Shown here: piece after piece, positions 32,685 to 41,714 of the stretch
Position numbering within the stretch: the stretch's first letter is position 1
How the letters are laid out: every line of letters starts with the position of its first letter
Assembly (NCBI RefSeq): GCF_024168825.1
Contig: NZ_JALJWH010000001.1
Coordinates: 248,001 to 312,000, forward strand
Direction of reading: 5' to 3'
Origin: Paenarthrobacter sp. A20
GTDB taxonomy: Bacteria; Actinomycetota; Actinomycetes; Actinomycetales; Micrococcaceae
DNA length: 64,000 bases
The notes under the pieces: model-generated
Seen by the model: the letters and a program-made list of their open reading frames with translations, nothing else
Database searches by the model: none
Told to the model about the DNA's origin: nothing
Program-made: the position numbers and the translations under genes

Positions 32685-34073
32685 CTAGGGGCGCCCGTAC
32701 TCACTTGAACGGCCATGGGCCAACCCGGTGGGTATACCGATCAGTACAGGTTCAGGAGTGCCGCAGCAGCCACCGGCCTCCTCGACCACTTCCGTCAAAG
32801 ACAGGGTGGCCGGAACGTCGCAACTGGTACCGGCGTCGGAAGAGCAAACACCCGTTTCCGGCAGTTCAAGGTGCACAGTATCCGCCGCCACGTGGTCCCC
32901 GGCGAGCGCCGCCGCCACGGACCGGACCTGCTCATAGCCGGTGGCCATCAGGAAGGTAGGCGCCCGGCCGTACGACTTCATGCCCACAATGTAGAAGTCC
33001 TTGTCCGGGTGGGCCAGCAGTTTGGCCCCGTGCGGCTGAACGGTGCCGCAGGAGTGGAACTCGGGATCGATCAGCGGCCCCAGTTCCATCGGGGCTTCAA
33101 CGGCAGGGTCCAGGTTGAGGCGCAGCTCGCGGAGCATCTCAAGATCGGGTCGGAAGCCAGTACAAGGCACGACGACGTCCGTCACCACCGCACGGCCGTC
33201 ACCGGAGATGACGGTGACGCCGCCTTCGGAATCGGTCAGCGAACTGATGCCGAAGCTTCTGTGCAGTTCGATCTTGCCGGCTTCTACCAGCCGACGGAGT
33301 CGGGATCCGAGTTGTCCCCGGGCAGGCAGCCCATCGGCGTCACCGCCTCCGTAGACCTTGTCTGCCGAAGCACCGCGCACGGCCCATAGAATCCTGGTTT
33401 CGGGCTCTTCCTTCGCCAGTTCAGCAAGGTTGATCAGGGTGTTGGCTGCTGAGTGCCCAGCGCCGACCACCAGGACACGGCGGCCCGCGAATGAGGCGCG
33501 GTCCCGACCAACGACATCCGGCAGAGGTGACGAAATCCGGCGTGTTGCCTTCAACTCGCCGATGGCGGGCAACCCCGAAGTCCCCAAAGGGTTGCGGGTT
33601 GACCAGGTTCCTGAGGCATCGATGACAGCTGCCACGACATGGTCGCGGACTTCGCCCGAAAAGTACTCAACGCGAACGATAAACGGCGTCGTGTCACGGC
33701 TGCGGGTATGTGTCTTGTCCATGCCCTGCCGGGTCACGGCGAGGACGCGGGCTCCTGTCTGGAGCCGGGACGAGATCTCCGGCGTTGCAGCCAGCGGTGC
33801 CAAATAGTGGTCGATGAGTTCCCCGCCATAAGGGAGCGCCGTGAACCGAGGCGGCTCCCAGCCCGTGGGTTCGAGCAGCCGGACGCCCGCGGCGTCGAGG
33901 TTGAACCGCCAGGGGGAGAACAACCGGATGTGGCGCCACTGCTCAATGGCTGCACCCGCCGTGGGGCCGGCTTCGAAGATCACGGGCTCCAGCCCGCGTT
34001 CCAGTAATTGGGCCGCAGCAGCCAAACCGATAGGGCCGGCACCGATCACGGCGACAGGAAGGTTCTCATCCAT
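32685..34073 (-). CDS. FAD-dependent oxidoreductase of the ars operon (ArsO/CzcO-like flavoprotein)
   Basis: The 462-residue protein starts with an FAD-binding Rossmann motif VAVIGAGPIGLAAAAQLLERG and has a second one, VLVVGAGHSAANTLINLAEL, near residue 195, for NAD(P)H. The family is that of flavin monooxygenase-like proteins such as CzcO and ArsO. The C-terminus is unusual: VCSSDAGTSCDVPATLS and EEAGGCCGTPEP carry five Cys that could bind arsenite or another metal. It is the last gene of acr3-arsC-trxB-flavoprotein, 44 bp after trxB. The reaction is unknown; participation in arsenic redox handling is inferred. Confidence 0.82.
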   Translation of the reverse strand: MDENLPVAVIGAGPIGLAAAAQLLERGLEPVIFEAGPTAGAAIEQWRHIRLFSPWRFNLDAAGVRLLEPTGWEPPRFTALPYGGELIDHYLAPLAATPEISSRLQTGARVLAVTRQGMDKTHTRSRDTTPFIVRVEYFSGEVRDHVVAAVIDASGTWSTRNPLGTSGLPAIGELKATRRISSPLPDVVGRDRASFAGRRVLVVGAGHSAANTLINLAELAKEEPETRILWAVRGASADKVYGGGDADGLPARGQLGSRLRRLVEAGKIELHRSFGISSLTDSEGGVTVISGDGRAVVTDVVVPCTGFRPDLEMLRELRLNLDPAVEAPMELGPLIDPEFHSCGTVQPHGAKLLAHPDKDFYIVGMKSYGRAPTFLMATGYEQVRSVAAALAGDHVAADTVHLELPETGVCSSDAGTSCDVPATLSLTEVVEEAGGCCGTPEPVLIGIPTGLAHGRSSEYGRP

Positions 34074-34117
34074 GGGTTACTCATACCTCCGTTGGGTAAG
34101 GATCCGTTGGGTAATTC

Positions 34118-35095
34118 TCAGAAATGGGTGGGCTCTTCAACCAATGCCGTGGCGATGCTGTCTGCATCGTCCAGTGCCGCCAGGTACCGCTCGGCGTCCA
34201 AGGCCGCCGAGCACCCCGTACCTGCGGCTGTAATGGCTTGGCGGTAGCGATGGTCCACGGCGTCGCCGCACGCGAAGACACCGGAAATATTGGTGCAGGT
34301 GGTGGGCGCGTCCACTTTGATGTAGCCCTCATCATCGAGGTCAACTTGTCCTTCAACCAGCTCAGTACGCGGCAAATGACCGATGGCGACGAAGATTCCG
34401 GTGGCCGCCTGCTCCCGCGTTTCACCCGTCCGCGTGTCCTTGAGCGTCACTCCGGTGACCTTGGTGTCACCATGGATGGCCGTAATAGCCGAGTTCCATG
34501 CGAACGTGATCTTGGGATTGTCCTTGGCCCGCTGGGCCATGATCCGGGAGGCCCGCAACTCCCCCTTACGCACGACCACCGTTACGGACTTTCCGAAGCG
34601 CGTCAGGAAGGTCGCTTCCTCCATGGCGGAGTCCCCACCGCCCACCACGATGATGTCCTGCTCACGGAAGAAGAAGCCGTCGCACGTGGCACACCAGGAC
34701 ACACCGTGCCCGCTGAGCTTCTTCTCTTCCGGCAGCCCGAGTTCCTTATAGGCGGATCCCGTGGCGAGGATAACCGCAGGAGCCTCGTGAGTCTCGCCTG
34801 CTCCGGTGACCACGCGCTTGAGGTGACCCTTCAGATCAACCTCAGTGACGTCGTCGAACACTATGCGGGCACCGAATTTCTCAGCCTGTTCCTGGAGTCC
34901 GTCCATCAGCTCAGGCCCCTGGATACCAGCGGGGAACCCCGGAAAGTTCTCCACTTCCGTGGTGTTCATGAGGGCTCCACCGGCGGTAACCGAACCGGCC
35001 AGTACCAAAGGATTGAGCCCGGCGCGGGCGGCGTAGATGGCCGCCGTGTAGCCGGCAGGGCCGGACCCGATGATGATCAGTTGTTCGTTGCTCAT
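34118..35095 (-). CDS. trxB: Thioredoxin reductase
   Basis: The 325-residue product has the FAD motif [20 protein letters not shown], the redox-active CATCDG (Cys135 and Cys138), the NADPH motif [12 protein letters not shown], and the C-terminal [23 protein letters not shown]. It reduces thioredoxin with NADPH. In this operon it supplies electrons to the thioredoxin-dependent arsenate reductase encoded directly upstream. The ATG is preceded by CCAGGAGC. The 24-bp spacing to arsC and the shared strand indicate cotranscription. Confidence 0.95.
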   Translation of the reverse strand: MSNEQLIIIGSGPAGYTAAIYAARAGLNPLVLAGSVTAGGALMNTTEVENFPGFPAGIQGPELMDGLQEQAEKFGARIVFDDVTEVDLKGHLKRVVTGAGETHEAPAVILATGSAYKELGLPEEKKLSGHGVSWCATCDGFFFREQDIIVVGGGDSAMEEATFLTRFGKSVTVVVRKGELRASRIMAQRAKDNPKITFAWNSAITAIHGDTKVTGVTLKDTRTGETREQAATGIFVAIGHLPRTELVEGQVDLDDEGYIKVDAPTTCTNISGVFACGDAVDHRYRQAITAAGTGCSAALDAERYLAALDDADSIATALVEEPTHF

Positions 35096-35118
35096 GGGAC
35101 TCGCTCCTGGTGGTTGGA

Positions 35119-35541
35119 TTATTTGCCGGCGGGGGTCAACGAGGCGATCAGGTTCTCGATGCGGCTCTTGATTTCGTCGCGAATGGGCCGGACAGCGTCG
35201 ACTCCCTGTCCGGCGGGATCTTCAAGGACCCAGTCCTCGTAGCGTTTTCCGGGGAAGTAGGGGCATTCGTCGCCGCAACCCATGGTGATTACTACGTCCG
35301 ACTCCTTGACGGCCTCTGTCGTGAGGACCTTGGGGATCTCGGCCGACATATCGATGCCGAGTTCAGACATGGCTTCAACGGCAGCCGGATTGACCTTGTC
35401 GGCCGGCTGGGAGCCGGCAGACCGAACCTCGATGGCACCCTGGGAGAGAGTGGTGAGGAACGCAGCGGCCATCTGCGAGCGCCCCGCGTTGTGGACGCAG
35501 ACGAAAAGGACGGAAGGCTTCTTTACGGCATCGGTGGTCAT
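35119..35541 (-). CDS. arsC: Thioredoxin-dependent arsenate reductase (ArsC, LMW-PTP fold)
   Basis: The 140-residue protein has the P-loop [12 protein letters not shown] (Cys15, Arg21) of the low-molecular-weight phosphatase fold, the two further Cys in [12 protein letters not shown] used in the disulfide cascade, and the general acid Asp in EDPAGQG. It reduces arsenate to arsenite, which Acr3 then exports. ATG 35541 is preceded by GAGGA; a TTG four codons upstream is possible but less likely. Located between acr3 and trxB. Confidence 0.94.
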   Translation of the reverse strand: MTTDAVKKPSVLFVCVHNAGRSQMAAAFLTTLSQGAIEVRSAGSQPADKVNPAAVEAMSELGIDMSAEIPKVLTTEAVKESDVVITMGCGDECPYFPGKRYEDWVLEDPAGQGVDAVRPIRDEIKSRIENLIASLTPAGK

Positions 35542-35556
35542 GAATTTCCTCAAAGA

Positions 35557-36657
35557 TCAGGCGGCGATATGGGCGGGGGTGAAATAGCGCTTGCGCGCCC
35601 AGAGGGCTACATACACAAGTGCAACAAGGACGGGAACTTCAATCAAGGGTCCGACGACACCGGCGAGGGCCTGACCTGAGGTAACACCGAAGGTTCCGAT
35701 CGCCACAGCGATGGCGAGCTCGAAGTTGTTGCCCGCAGCGGTAAATGCCAAGGTCGTCGTCTTGGCGTAGCCGAGATTCAGAAAACGGCCAATCACCATT
35801 CCGGCGCTGAAGACCACAACGAAGTAGACCAACAACGGCAAAGCGATGCGGAGGACGTCCATCGGCTTGGAAATGATGGTCCCGCCTTGGAGCGCAAACA
35901 GGAGCGTGATGGTGAAAAGGAGTCCGTAGAGCGCCCAGGGACCAATCCTTGGCAGGAACTTCTGCTCGTACCAGCCGCGACCCTTGACCTTCTCACCGAC
36001 AACGCGGGTGAGAAGGCCGGCGAGCAGCGGGATACCCAGGAAGATCAGCACGGAGAGCGTTATGGCCCAGAAGGAAAAGTCGGCGGACGTGGTGGGAAGT
36101 CCCAGGAGGGATGGCAGCCACTGGAGGTAGAACCAGCCCAAAGCGCCGAACGCGATCACTTGGAAGACAGAGTTGATGAAAACCAGAACGGCGGCAGATT
36201 CGCGGTCTCCACAGGCGAGGTCGTTCCAGATCATCACCATGGCGATGCATCGGGCCAAGCCGACGATGATCAGCCCGGTTCGGTACTCCGGCAGGTCGGG
36301 GATGAAGACCCAAGCCAGCGCGAACATGAAAGCTGGAGCAAGTACCCAATTGATCACCAAGGACGTGACCAGCAGCTTTCGATCAGCCAGCACGCGGGGT
36401 GCCTGGTCGTAGCGCACCTTGGCAAGGACCGGGTACATCATCACCAGAAGGCCTATGGCGATAGGCAAGGAGACTTCGCCGATCTTCACGGCTTCCAGCG
36501 CGGTGTTCAGGCCGGGAACCAGGCCGCCCAGCAGCAGACCCAAAGCCATGGCGGCGATGATCCAGACGGGCAGGAATCGATCCACAGCGGAGAGCTTTCG
36601 CACGACGACGGACACTGGGGTGTCCTCTCGGGCTGCGGTTTGCGTCGGGGTGCTCAC
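35557..36657 (-). CDS. acr3: Arsenite efflux transporter, ACR3 family
   Basis: I choose GTG 36657, which has AGGAG 7 bp upstream; the frame is open to 36876 but that overlaps the divergent arsR gene. The 366-residue protein has ten hydrophobic helices. It has the conserved ACR3 segment GLARCIAMVMIWNDLACGD with the essential Cys near residue 150, plus IFLGIPLLAGLLTR and FTAAGNNFELAIAVAIG. It exports As(III) across the membrane. First gene of the four-gene arsenic operon, divergent from arsR. Confidence 0.95.
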   Translation of the reverse strand: MSTPTQTAAREDTPVSVVVRKLSAVDRFLPVWIIAAMALGLLLGGLVPGLNTALEAVKIGEVSLPIAIGLLVMMYPVLAKVRYDQAPRVLADRKLLVTSLVINWVLAPAFMFALAWVFIPDLPEYRTGLIIVGLARCIAMVMIWNDLACGDRESAAVLVFINSVFQVIAFGALGWFYLQWLPSLLGLPTTSADFSFWAITLSVLIFLGIPLLAGLLTRVVGEKVKGRGWYEQKFLPRIGPWALYGLLFTITLLFALQGGTIISKPMDVLRIALPLLVYFVVVFSAGMVIGRFLNLGYAKTTTLAFTAAGNNFELAIAVAIGTFGVTSGQALAGVVGPLIEVPVLVALVYVALWARKRYFTPAHIAA

Positions 36658-36735
36658 AAGACTCCTGGCTCTGACGCCCAGCCAACAGGCCGGGCTCATG
36701 GATTGATGAACTTCGATATGAGTATGTCCGGCTAT

Positions 36736-36751
36736 ATCGATGATTGTCAAT
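36736..36751. promoter_or_regulatory. ArsR operator in the divergent ars promoter region
   Basis: ATCGA-tgattg-TCAAT is an imperfect dyad between acr3 and arsR, with a second small palindrome GCATaatggATGC a few bases on (about 36758-36770). The divergent layout suggests that one ArsR-bound region controls both transcripts. Confidence 0.5.
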
Positions 36752-36770
36752 GTATGTGCATAATGGATGC

Positions 36771-37127
36771 ATGAACTCCGGGGAAACACTTGAGCTGACA
36801 CCAGTGGACGCAGAAGCTTGCTGCGAGCCGTCGGGACAACCATCCATCGACGACTACGAGGCACAATTGAGGGCATCCGTGTTCAAGGCCCTCGCGGACC
36901 CCAACAGGCTGCGCCTCTTGTCCATCGTCAAGAGTTCAGAGGGCGGCGAAGCATGCGTCTGCGACCTCACCGAGCCCTTGAGTCTCGGGCAGCCAACGGT
37001 GTCCCACCATCTGAAGATCCTGGTGGACGCCGGCCTCCTCCACCGCGAAAAACGTGGCACGTGGGCGTACTACTCCTTGGTCCCCGGCGCCATTGAGCGG
37101 ACCACCGGCCTGCTGGAGAGCCTGTGA
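36771..37127 (+). CDS. arsR: ArsR arsenite-responsive repressor
   Basis: The 118-residue protein (ATG 36771, MNSGETLELT) has the winged helix FKALADPNRLRLLSIV and LGQPTVSHHLKILVDAGLL. The arsenite site is ACVCDLTEPL (Cys62 and Cys64), the CxCDL motif of many ArsR proteins, with another Cys pair at 17-18 (EACCEP) as possible third ligand. It represses itself and, across the divergent promoter, the acr3 operon. It overlaps the acetyltransferase gene by 4 bp (GTGA). Confidence 0.93.
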   Translation: MNSGETLELTPVDAEACCEPSGQPSIDDYEAQLRASVFKALADPNRLRLLSIVKSSEGGEACVCDLTEPLSLGQPTVSHHLKILVDAGLLHREKRGTWAYYSLVPGAIERTTGLLESL

Positions 37128-37669
37128 CCAGTCACGCGCCAACCGGTCCACGCCCCAAGGACGCCAACGAAGTCCGCATTCGCCCCATGACAAGGACGGA
37201 CTGGCCCCGTGTCAGGGAGATCTTCACCGCAGGTATCGAATCCGGGCACGCCACTTTTGAAGCCGCCACGCCAGAGTGGGAACAATTCGACGCAACGCGA
37301 CTCAAGGATCACCGGCTCGTCGCTGAAAAGGCGGGCCAGGTTCTGGGCTGGACCGCCGTTTCCCCGGTGTCTTCGCGAGCCGCATACTCCGGTGTCGTGG
37401 AGCATTCCATCTACGTCGCAGGAGATGCCCAAGGGCTCGGCCTTGGCAAGAGCCTCCTCCGTGCCCTCATCGCGTCCACCGAGAATGCGGGTATTTGGAC
37501 GATCCAGGCCAGCGTCTTCCCCGAGAATGTAGCCAGCCTCAGGCTCCACGACCATGAGGGGTTCAATGTTGTCGGCCGGCGAACCCGAATCGCCCGCATG
37601 CCGCATGGACCCCTCGCCGGGCAGTGGCGGGACACCGTCCTGATTGAGCGCAGATCTTCCGTGCTGTAG
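37124..37669 (+). CDS. arsN: GNAT N-acetyltransferase, ArsN1-like
   Basis: The 181-residue product has the GNAT core: VRIRPMTRTDWPRVREIF, the acetyl-CoA loop GDAQGLGLGKSLLRALI, and the phosphinothricin acetyltransferase-like C-terminus HDHEGFNVVGRR...GQWRDTVL. Its start is fused to the stop of arsR, which fits the ArsN1 enzymes that acetylate the amine of the organoarsenical antibiotic arsinothricin and of phosphinothricin. The GTG start has no spacing, so translation is coupled to arsR. Substrate is inferred from family and context. Confidence 0.85.
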   Translation: MTSHAPTGPRPKDANEVRIRPMTRTDWPRVREIFTAGIESGHATFEAATPEWEQFDATRLKDHRLVAEKAGQVLGWTAVSPVSSRAAYSGVVEHSIYVAGDAQGLGLGKSLLRALIASTENAGIWTIQASVFPENVASLRLHDHEGFNVVGRRTRIARMPHGPLAGQWRDTVLIERRSSVL

Positions 37670-37825
37670 GCCCCGGAGCCTCGACCACGATGATGCACCG
37701 GAGTAGCGTCTCCGCATAAGGCCACCACTCTTGGGAGAATCCATGGGCATCACCGAGCCGGCCCTCACGGCCATGAATGGGCCCTGGAGCAATTCGGCCA
37801 GATCCATGTCCTCCAGGTCCAAATC

Positions 37826-39376
37826 ATGATGGCCCGGCCAGCGCCAGTGAATTGGACGGCGCCCGGCAAGGGCGTATGGGCCCGCAATTTCCGACTCGGT
37901 GAGTGGCTCCCGGACCCGACGACACCACTGTTCGCGGACTGGCTCATTCCCCGGATCGAGGCCGGATTCCTCGACGGCATGGAGGAGGATGTTCGCGTCC
38001 GTGTGCCGTTTCGATACGGCTTCGTGAACGGCTGGTATTTCAACTCCCCGCCCATTCCCAAACCGTGGACTGTGGCACCGCTGATAGTCCGCAGCCGGGG
38101 TCGTTTGCCTTGGTTCCTGATCAACGTCCTTCTCCGAACCTCAAGCAACCCGGCCGATGCGCATCGGGCAGTCCTCCACAGGCTGGAACTGAAATGGCGT
38201 GAGCAGTTGCTTCCTGGGTATCGGAAGCTCGTCCGGGAAGCGGAGCGGGATGTCGAGTCAGCATCGCAGGCCAGGCTCATCGAGTTGGTCAACGCCATCA
38301 GTCGGCAGGCCGGGATACAACTATGGTCCCTGGCCGTGGTTGGCGGGTCTGCTTGGAAGATGGAATCGGCACTGGCCAGCTTTTGGCGCAAGGAACTGGC
38401 CGGACCCCTCAGCGGGACACCAGCGGGCTTGCTCGGCCACCAAGTACTTCTCCGTGGACTGACCGGAACCCTGCCCGGACCGTCTCCGCATGCTGTGTAC
38501 TCCCTCGACTGGTATCACCCCACGGCCAGCGAGATGGGACCCGCGGGTCGGGCAGCGGCAGCGGAGTCTCCCATCGACATAGCTTCAAGGCTGGACAATC
38601 AGCGCTCCCAGGTCGAGGCCGCAGCCCGCACCTCCCTGATTGACTCCCGGGGAAAGCTGACGCGGTTCGACTCCCTCCTCACGATGGCCCGCTATTACGC
38701 TGCCGTGCGGGAAGAGCAAGCCATGCACCTGAGCCTGGGGTGGCCGGTCCTGCGTCGCTGCGCCCAAGGGCTGGGCGGGAACCTCGTCTCCACAGGAACC
38801 ATTGCCGATCCCCAGGACATGCACTTCCTCACTTTGGACGAGATGTTGGACGGGGTCCGGCACCCGGGAAAGGACTACCGTGCCCAAGTGGAAAGCCGCC
38901 GCGACACTTGGCACCGGCAAAGGCAACTGGACGCACCACTCACCATCGGCAAAGCTGCGAAGTTTGGAGGGGAACCGGGCAGGTCCGGATATGATCCCGT
39001 CGCAAACGCCGTGGAAGCAGCCAGAACGTCTTCCGAATACCCGAAGGATGCCATCATCGGCCACCCGGCCAGCACCGGGCGCGCAAGCGGCAGGGTGCGG
39101 ATCTTGGAAGGACTGGAGGACGCGGACAGCTTCCAGGCAGGCGAAATCCTGGTTGCCCGCTCCACCGCTCCGGCGTGGACACCGCTCTTCGCCAGGGCAG
39201 CCGCTGTGGTTACCGACGGAGGAACCCTGGCGGCCCACGCTTCAATCATTGCCCGCGAGTACGGAATCCCCGCCGTCGTCGGGACGCGCGACGCAACCCG
39301 GCGCCTCCACACCGGCCAACTGGTGACCGTGGATGGCGGCGCCGGTTACGTCGACACGGGAGTCCAACAGGACTAA
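37826..39376 (+). CDS. PEP-utilising mobile-domain (swivelling His) protein without ATP-grasp half
   Basis: The 516-residue protein ends in a phosphohistidine swivelling domain: GHPASTGRASGRVRILEGL, GEILVARSTAPAWTPLFARA and TDGGTLAAHASIIAREYGIP, with catalytic His471, as in PEP synthase, PPDK and rifampin phosphotransferase. The first 400 residues resemble the middle/helical part of rifampin phosphotransferase-like proteins (FRYGFVNGWYFNSPP; YYAAVREEQAMHLSLG), but there is no ATP-grasp domain. Without a phosphate donor half it must work with a separate partner or have a different function. It stands alone and converges on the MMPL gene with a 4-bp overlap of ends. The 156 bp upstream show no clear operator. 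Confidence 0.8.
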   Translation: MMARPAPVNWTAPGKGVWARNFRLGEWLPDPTTPLFADWLIPRIEAGFLDGMEEDVRVRVPFRYGFVNGWYFNSPPIPKPWTVAPLIVRSRGRLPWFLINVLLRTSSNPADAHRAVLHRLELKWREQLLPGYRKLVREAERDVESASQARLIELVNAISRQAGIQLWSLAVVGGSAWKMESALASFWRKELAGPLSGTPAGLLGHQVLLRGLTGTLPGPSPHAVYSLDWYHPTASEMGPAGRAAAAESPIDIASRLDNQRSQVEAAARTSLIDSRGKLTRFDSLLTMARYYAAVREEQAMHLSLGWPVLRRCAQGLGGNLVSTGTIADPQDMHFLTLDEMLDGVRHPGKDYRAQVESRRDTWHRQRQLDAPLTIGKAAKFGGEPGRSGYDPVANAVEAARTSSEYPKDAIIGHPASTGRASGRVRILEGLEDADSFQAGEILVARSTAPAWTPLFARAAAVVTDGGTLAAHASIIAREYGIPAVVGTRDATRRLHTGQLVTVDGGAGYVDTGVQQD

Positions 39377-41547
39377 CGCCCCACCGGGGCTTCTTCCTCC
39401 TCGAGAGACCCAACCGAGGCTGCGGAAGACTCACGCCCCAGCTTGCCCGGCCACCAGATCTTGCTGCCGATGTCGTAGGCCAGCGCGGGAACCAGCAGCG
39501 AGCGCACCAGCACGGTATCCAGGAGCACACCGAACGCCACGATGAACGCGAGCTGCACCAGGAACATGATGGGGATGACGCCGAGCGCAGCGAACGTGGC
39601 GGCCAGCACGACACCGGCGGACGTGATGACACCACCAGTAACAGCGAGCCCCCGCAGGATACCGGGCCGCGTCCCGTGCTTCAGCGACTCTTCACGGACC
39701 CGGCTCATCAGGAAGATGTTGTAGTCCACGCCGAGGGCCACCAGGAACACGAACCCGAACAGCGGCACTGTGGCGTCTGCCCCGGAGAATCCGAAGATCC
39801 CGTTGAAGACCCATGCCGAGACACCCATTGCAGCCCCATAGGACAGAACCACGGACAACACCAGCAGCACCGGAGCCACCACTGAACGCAGCAGGAGCAT
39901 CAGGATGAAGAGGATGACCACGAGCACGATCGGGATGATGACCACCAAGTCGCGTTGCGCGGTGGTGTTGGTGTCCAGCGCGGTAGCCGTCACTCCACCC
40001 ACCAAGGCTCCGGAATCAACGTCGCGGACAGCCACCCGCAGCGACTTCACCGCTTCTTCGGCCTCGATCGAATCGGCGGCGGAGTTCAAGGTCGCGTTGA
40101 TGAGGACCTTGCCGTCGCGGACAGCAGGCTCTGCAGGCGCGCCGGGAGCGCCGGTGACGGGAACGTTGCCTTCAGCCAGCAGGTAGGCGTCACCTACGCC
40201 GTCGGCTGCTTTGACCTTGTCCAGGACCTGCTGCGCGGCGCTTTGGGAGGCGACCACGACGGCGGGGCTGCCGCTGCCGGCGTCGAAGTGGCGCGCCAGT
40301 GCGTCCTGGCCGTCAACGGCGTCGGACTGGGACAAAATCACGTCAGTTTGCGGGACGCCGTTGGCCTTCAATTGCAGGATTCCGGTGGATGCCACCAGGA
40401 GCAGCAGCACGGAAGCTACCCACACAACGCGCGGCCGCTTGGAAACCAGGCGGGCCGTGGCACGCCACAGACCCTTTTGCCCCTCAAGCCCGGTGACAAT
40501 CTCCGGTTCGCGTTCGTCGGCGGGAAGCAGCTTGGGCCGGAAAGGCCAGAAAGCGGCACGGCCCAGCAAAGCCATCAGCGCGGGCAGCAGCGTGAGGGCG
40601 GCGAAGAGCGAGCAGAGGATGCCGGCCGCCGCGACGGGACCGAGCGCCTTGTTGGAGTTCAGATCGGAGAAGAGCAGGCACAGCAGGGCGATGATCACCG
40701 TCGCGCCCGAGGCAAGGATCGGTTCGAACGATGCCTTCCAGGCCGTGATGACGGCCTGCGTGCGGTTGGTGGTGTGGGTCAGCGCCTCACGGAAACGCGC
40801 CACGAACAGCAGCGCATAGTCGGTCGCTGCGCCGATCACCAGAATGGACAGGATGCCTTGGCTTTGGCCGTTGAGCTGGATCCAATCCATCTTGGCCATG
40901 CCGAACACCAGCAAAATGGCGGCGCAGAGAGCGAACACCGAGGTGAAGAGCACTGCGATAGGCAGCACCACTGAGCGGTAAACCAGCAGAAGGATCACGA
41001 ACACCGCGCCCAAGGCAACCAGCAGCAGAATGCCGTCGATACCGCCGAACGCATTGACGAGGTCGGCGGTCAGGCCGGCCGGACCCGTCACGAATGCCTG
41101 CATGCCATCGGGTGCGCCGGGCTGGACCACATCCCGCAGCTCCTGGACTTTTTCGCGCAGCTCGTCGGAGGACGCCATGGGAACAATGAACTGGACCGCT
41201 TTGCCGTCTTCCGACGGAATAGGCCCGACGACGGCGCTGCCCAGCTTCAGTGCCTCGATGTCGGCTTTCAGCTGGGCTGCTTCGCCCAGCTGCGCGGGAG
41301 TAAATGCGGTGTCGTTCTCCACGACCACCACCGCGGGTATTTCATCGGAGTCCCTGAACTTGGCCTGCCAGTCGGCCGCCTCGGTGGCTTCGGCGCCGGC
41401 AGGGAGGAACGAGGCCTGGTCGTTGGACGAAACTTCCTCCAACCGACCAAAAGTAGGGCCGCCAATGCCAGCAATGCCCAGCCAGGTGATGACCAGTACC
41501 ACTGGTATCAGCCAGCGCAGCCAGAACGGTACCTTCTGCGAGTTCAT
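39373..41547 (-). CDS. MMPL-family RND-type membrane transporter
   Basis: From ATG 41547 (MNSQKVPFWLRWLIPVVLV; AGAAGG upstream) the protein has 724 residues. It has two repeats, each with one helix, a ~180-residue outer loop and a helix bundle. Landmarks are ILVIGAATDYALLFVARFREAL, the proton-relay segment of MMPL proteins, and GVDYNIFLMSRVREE in the second half. It would export lipids, drugs or siderophores; the cargo is unknown. A MarR regulator is encoded divergently. The C-terminal tail LEEEEAPVGR is acidic. Confidence 0.92.
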   Translation of the reverse strand: MNSQKVPFWLRWLIPVVLVITWLGIAGIGGPTFGRLEEVSSNDQASFLPAGAEATEAADWQAKFRDSDEIPAVVVVENDTAFTPAQLGEAAQLKADIEALKLGSAVVGPIPSEDGKAVQFIVPMASSDELREKVQELRDVVQPGAPDGMQAFVTGPAGLTADLVNAFGGIDGILLLVALGAVFVILLLVYRSVVLPIAVLFTSVFALCAAILLVFGMAKMDWIQLNGQSQGILSILVIGAATDYALLFVARFREALTHTTNRTQAVITAWKASFEPILASGATVIIALLCLLFSDLNSNKALGPVAAAGILCSLFAALTLLPALMALLGRAAFWPFRPKLLPADEREPEIVTGLEGQKGLWRATARLVSKRPRVVWVASVLLLLVASTGILQLKANGVPQTDVILSQSDAVDGQDALARHFDAGSGSPAVVVASQSAAQQVLDKVKAADGVGDAYLLAEGNVPVTGAPGAPAEPAVRDGKVLINATLNSAADSIEAEEAVKSLRVAVRDVDSGALVGGVTATALDTNTTAQRDLVVIIPIVLVVILFILMLLLRSVVAPVLLVLSVVLSYGAAMGVSAWVFNGIFGFSGADATVPLFGFVFLVALGVDYNIFLMSRVREESLKHGTRPGILRGLAVTGGVITSAGVVLAATFAALGVIPIMFLVQLAFIVAFGVLLDTVLVRSLLVPALAYDIGSKIWWPGKLGRESSAASVGSLEEEEAPVGR

Positions 41548-41592
41548 GAGTCCTTCTTCTCCGGGGGATGCGTCGTGGTGTTTATTCCACCA

Positions 41593-41605
41593 TAGATTAT
41601 CTCTA
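41593..41605. promoter_or_regulatory. Dyad between MMPL pump and MarR genes
   Basis: TAGA-ttatc-TCTA lies inside a wider imperfect dyad (CCATAGAT to ATCATGG), about 46 bp before the MMPL start. A MarR dimer bound here would shut off the pump gene. The site also overlaps the presumed promoter region because of its AT content. Confidence 0.5.
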
Positions 41606-41714
41606 TCATGGAACCATTCCAAGAGTGCTGTGAAGTGAATGCCGGTTTCCCGGACTGCTGGGAGTAATATCCGGAAGGCAGTAAACAAGAGACAACGCAT
41701 GCAGGAGGGCGGAC

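Noticed and set aside
36658..36876. N-terminal extension of Acr3
   Set aside because: It would overlap the divergent promoter and arsR gene; GTG 36657 has a good ribosome-binding site and gives the normal length.
37743..37829. Short 28-codon frame before the PEP-utilising protein gene
   Set aside because: No clear ribosome-binding site or homology; probably leader DNA.
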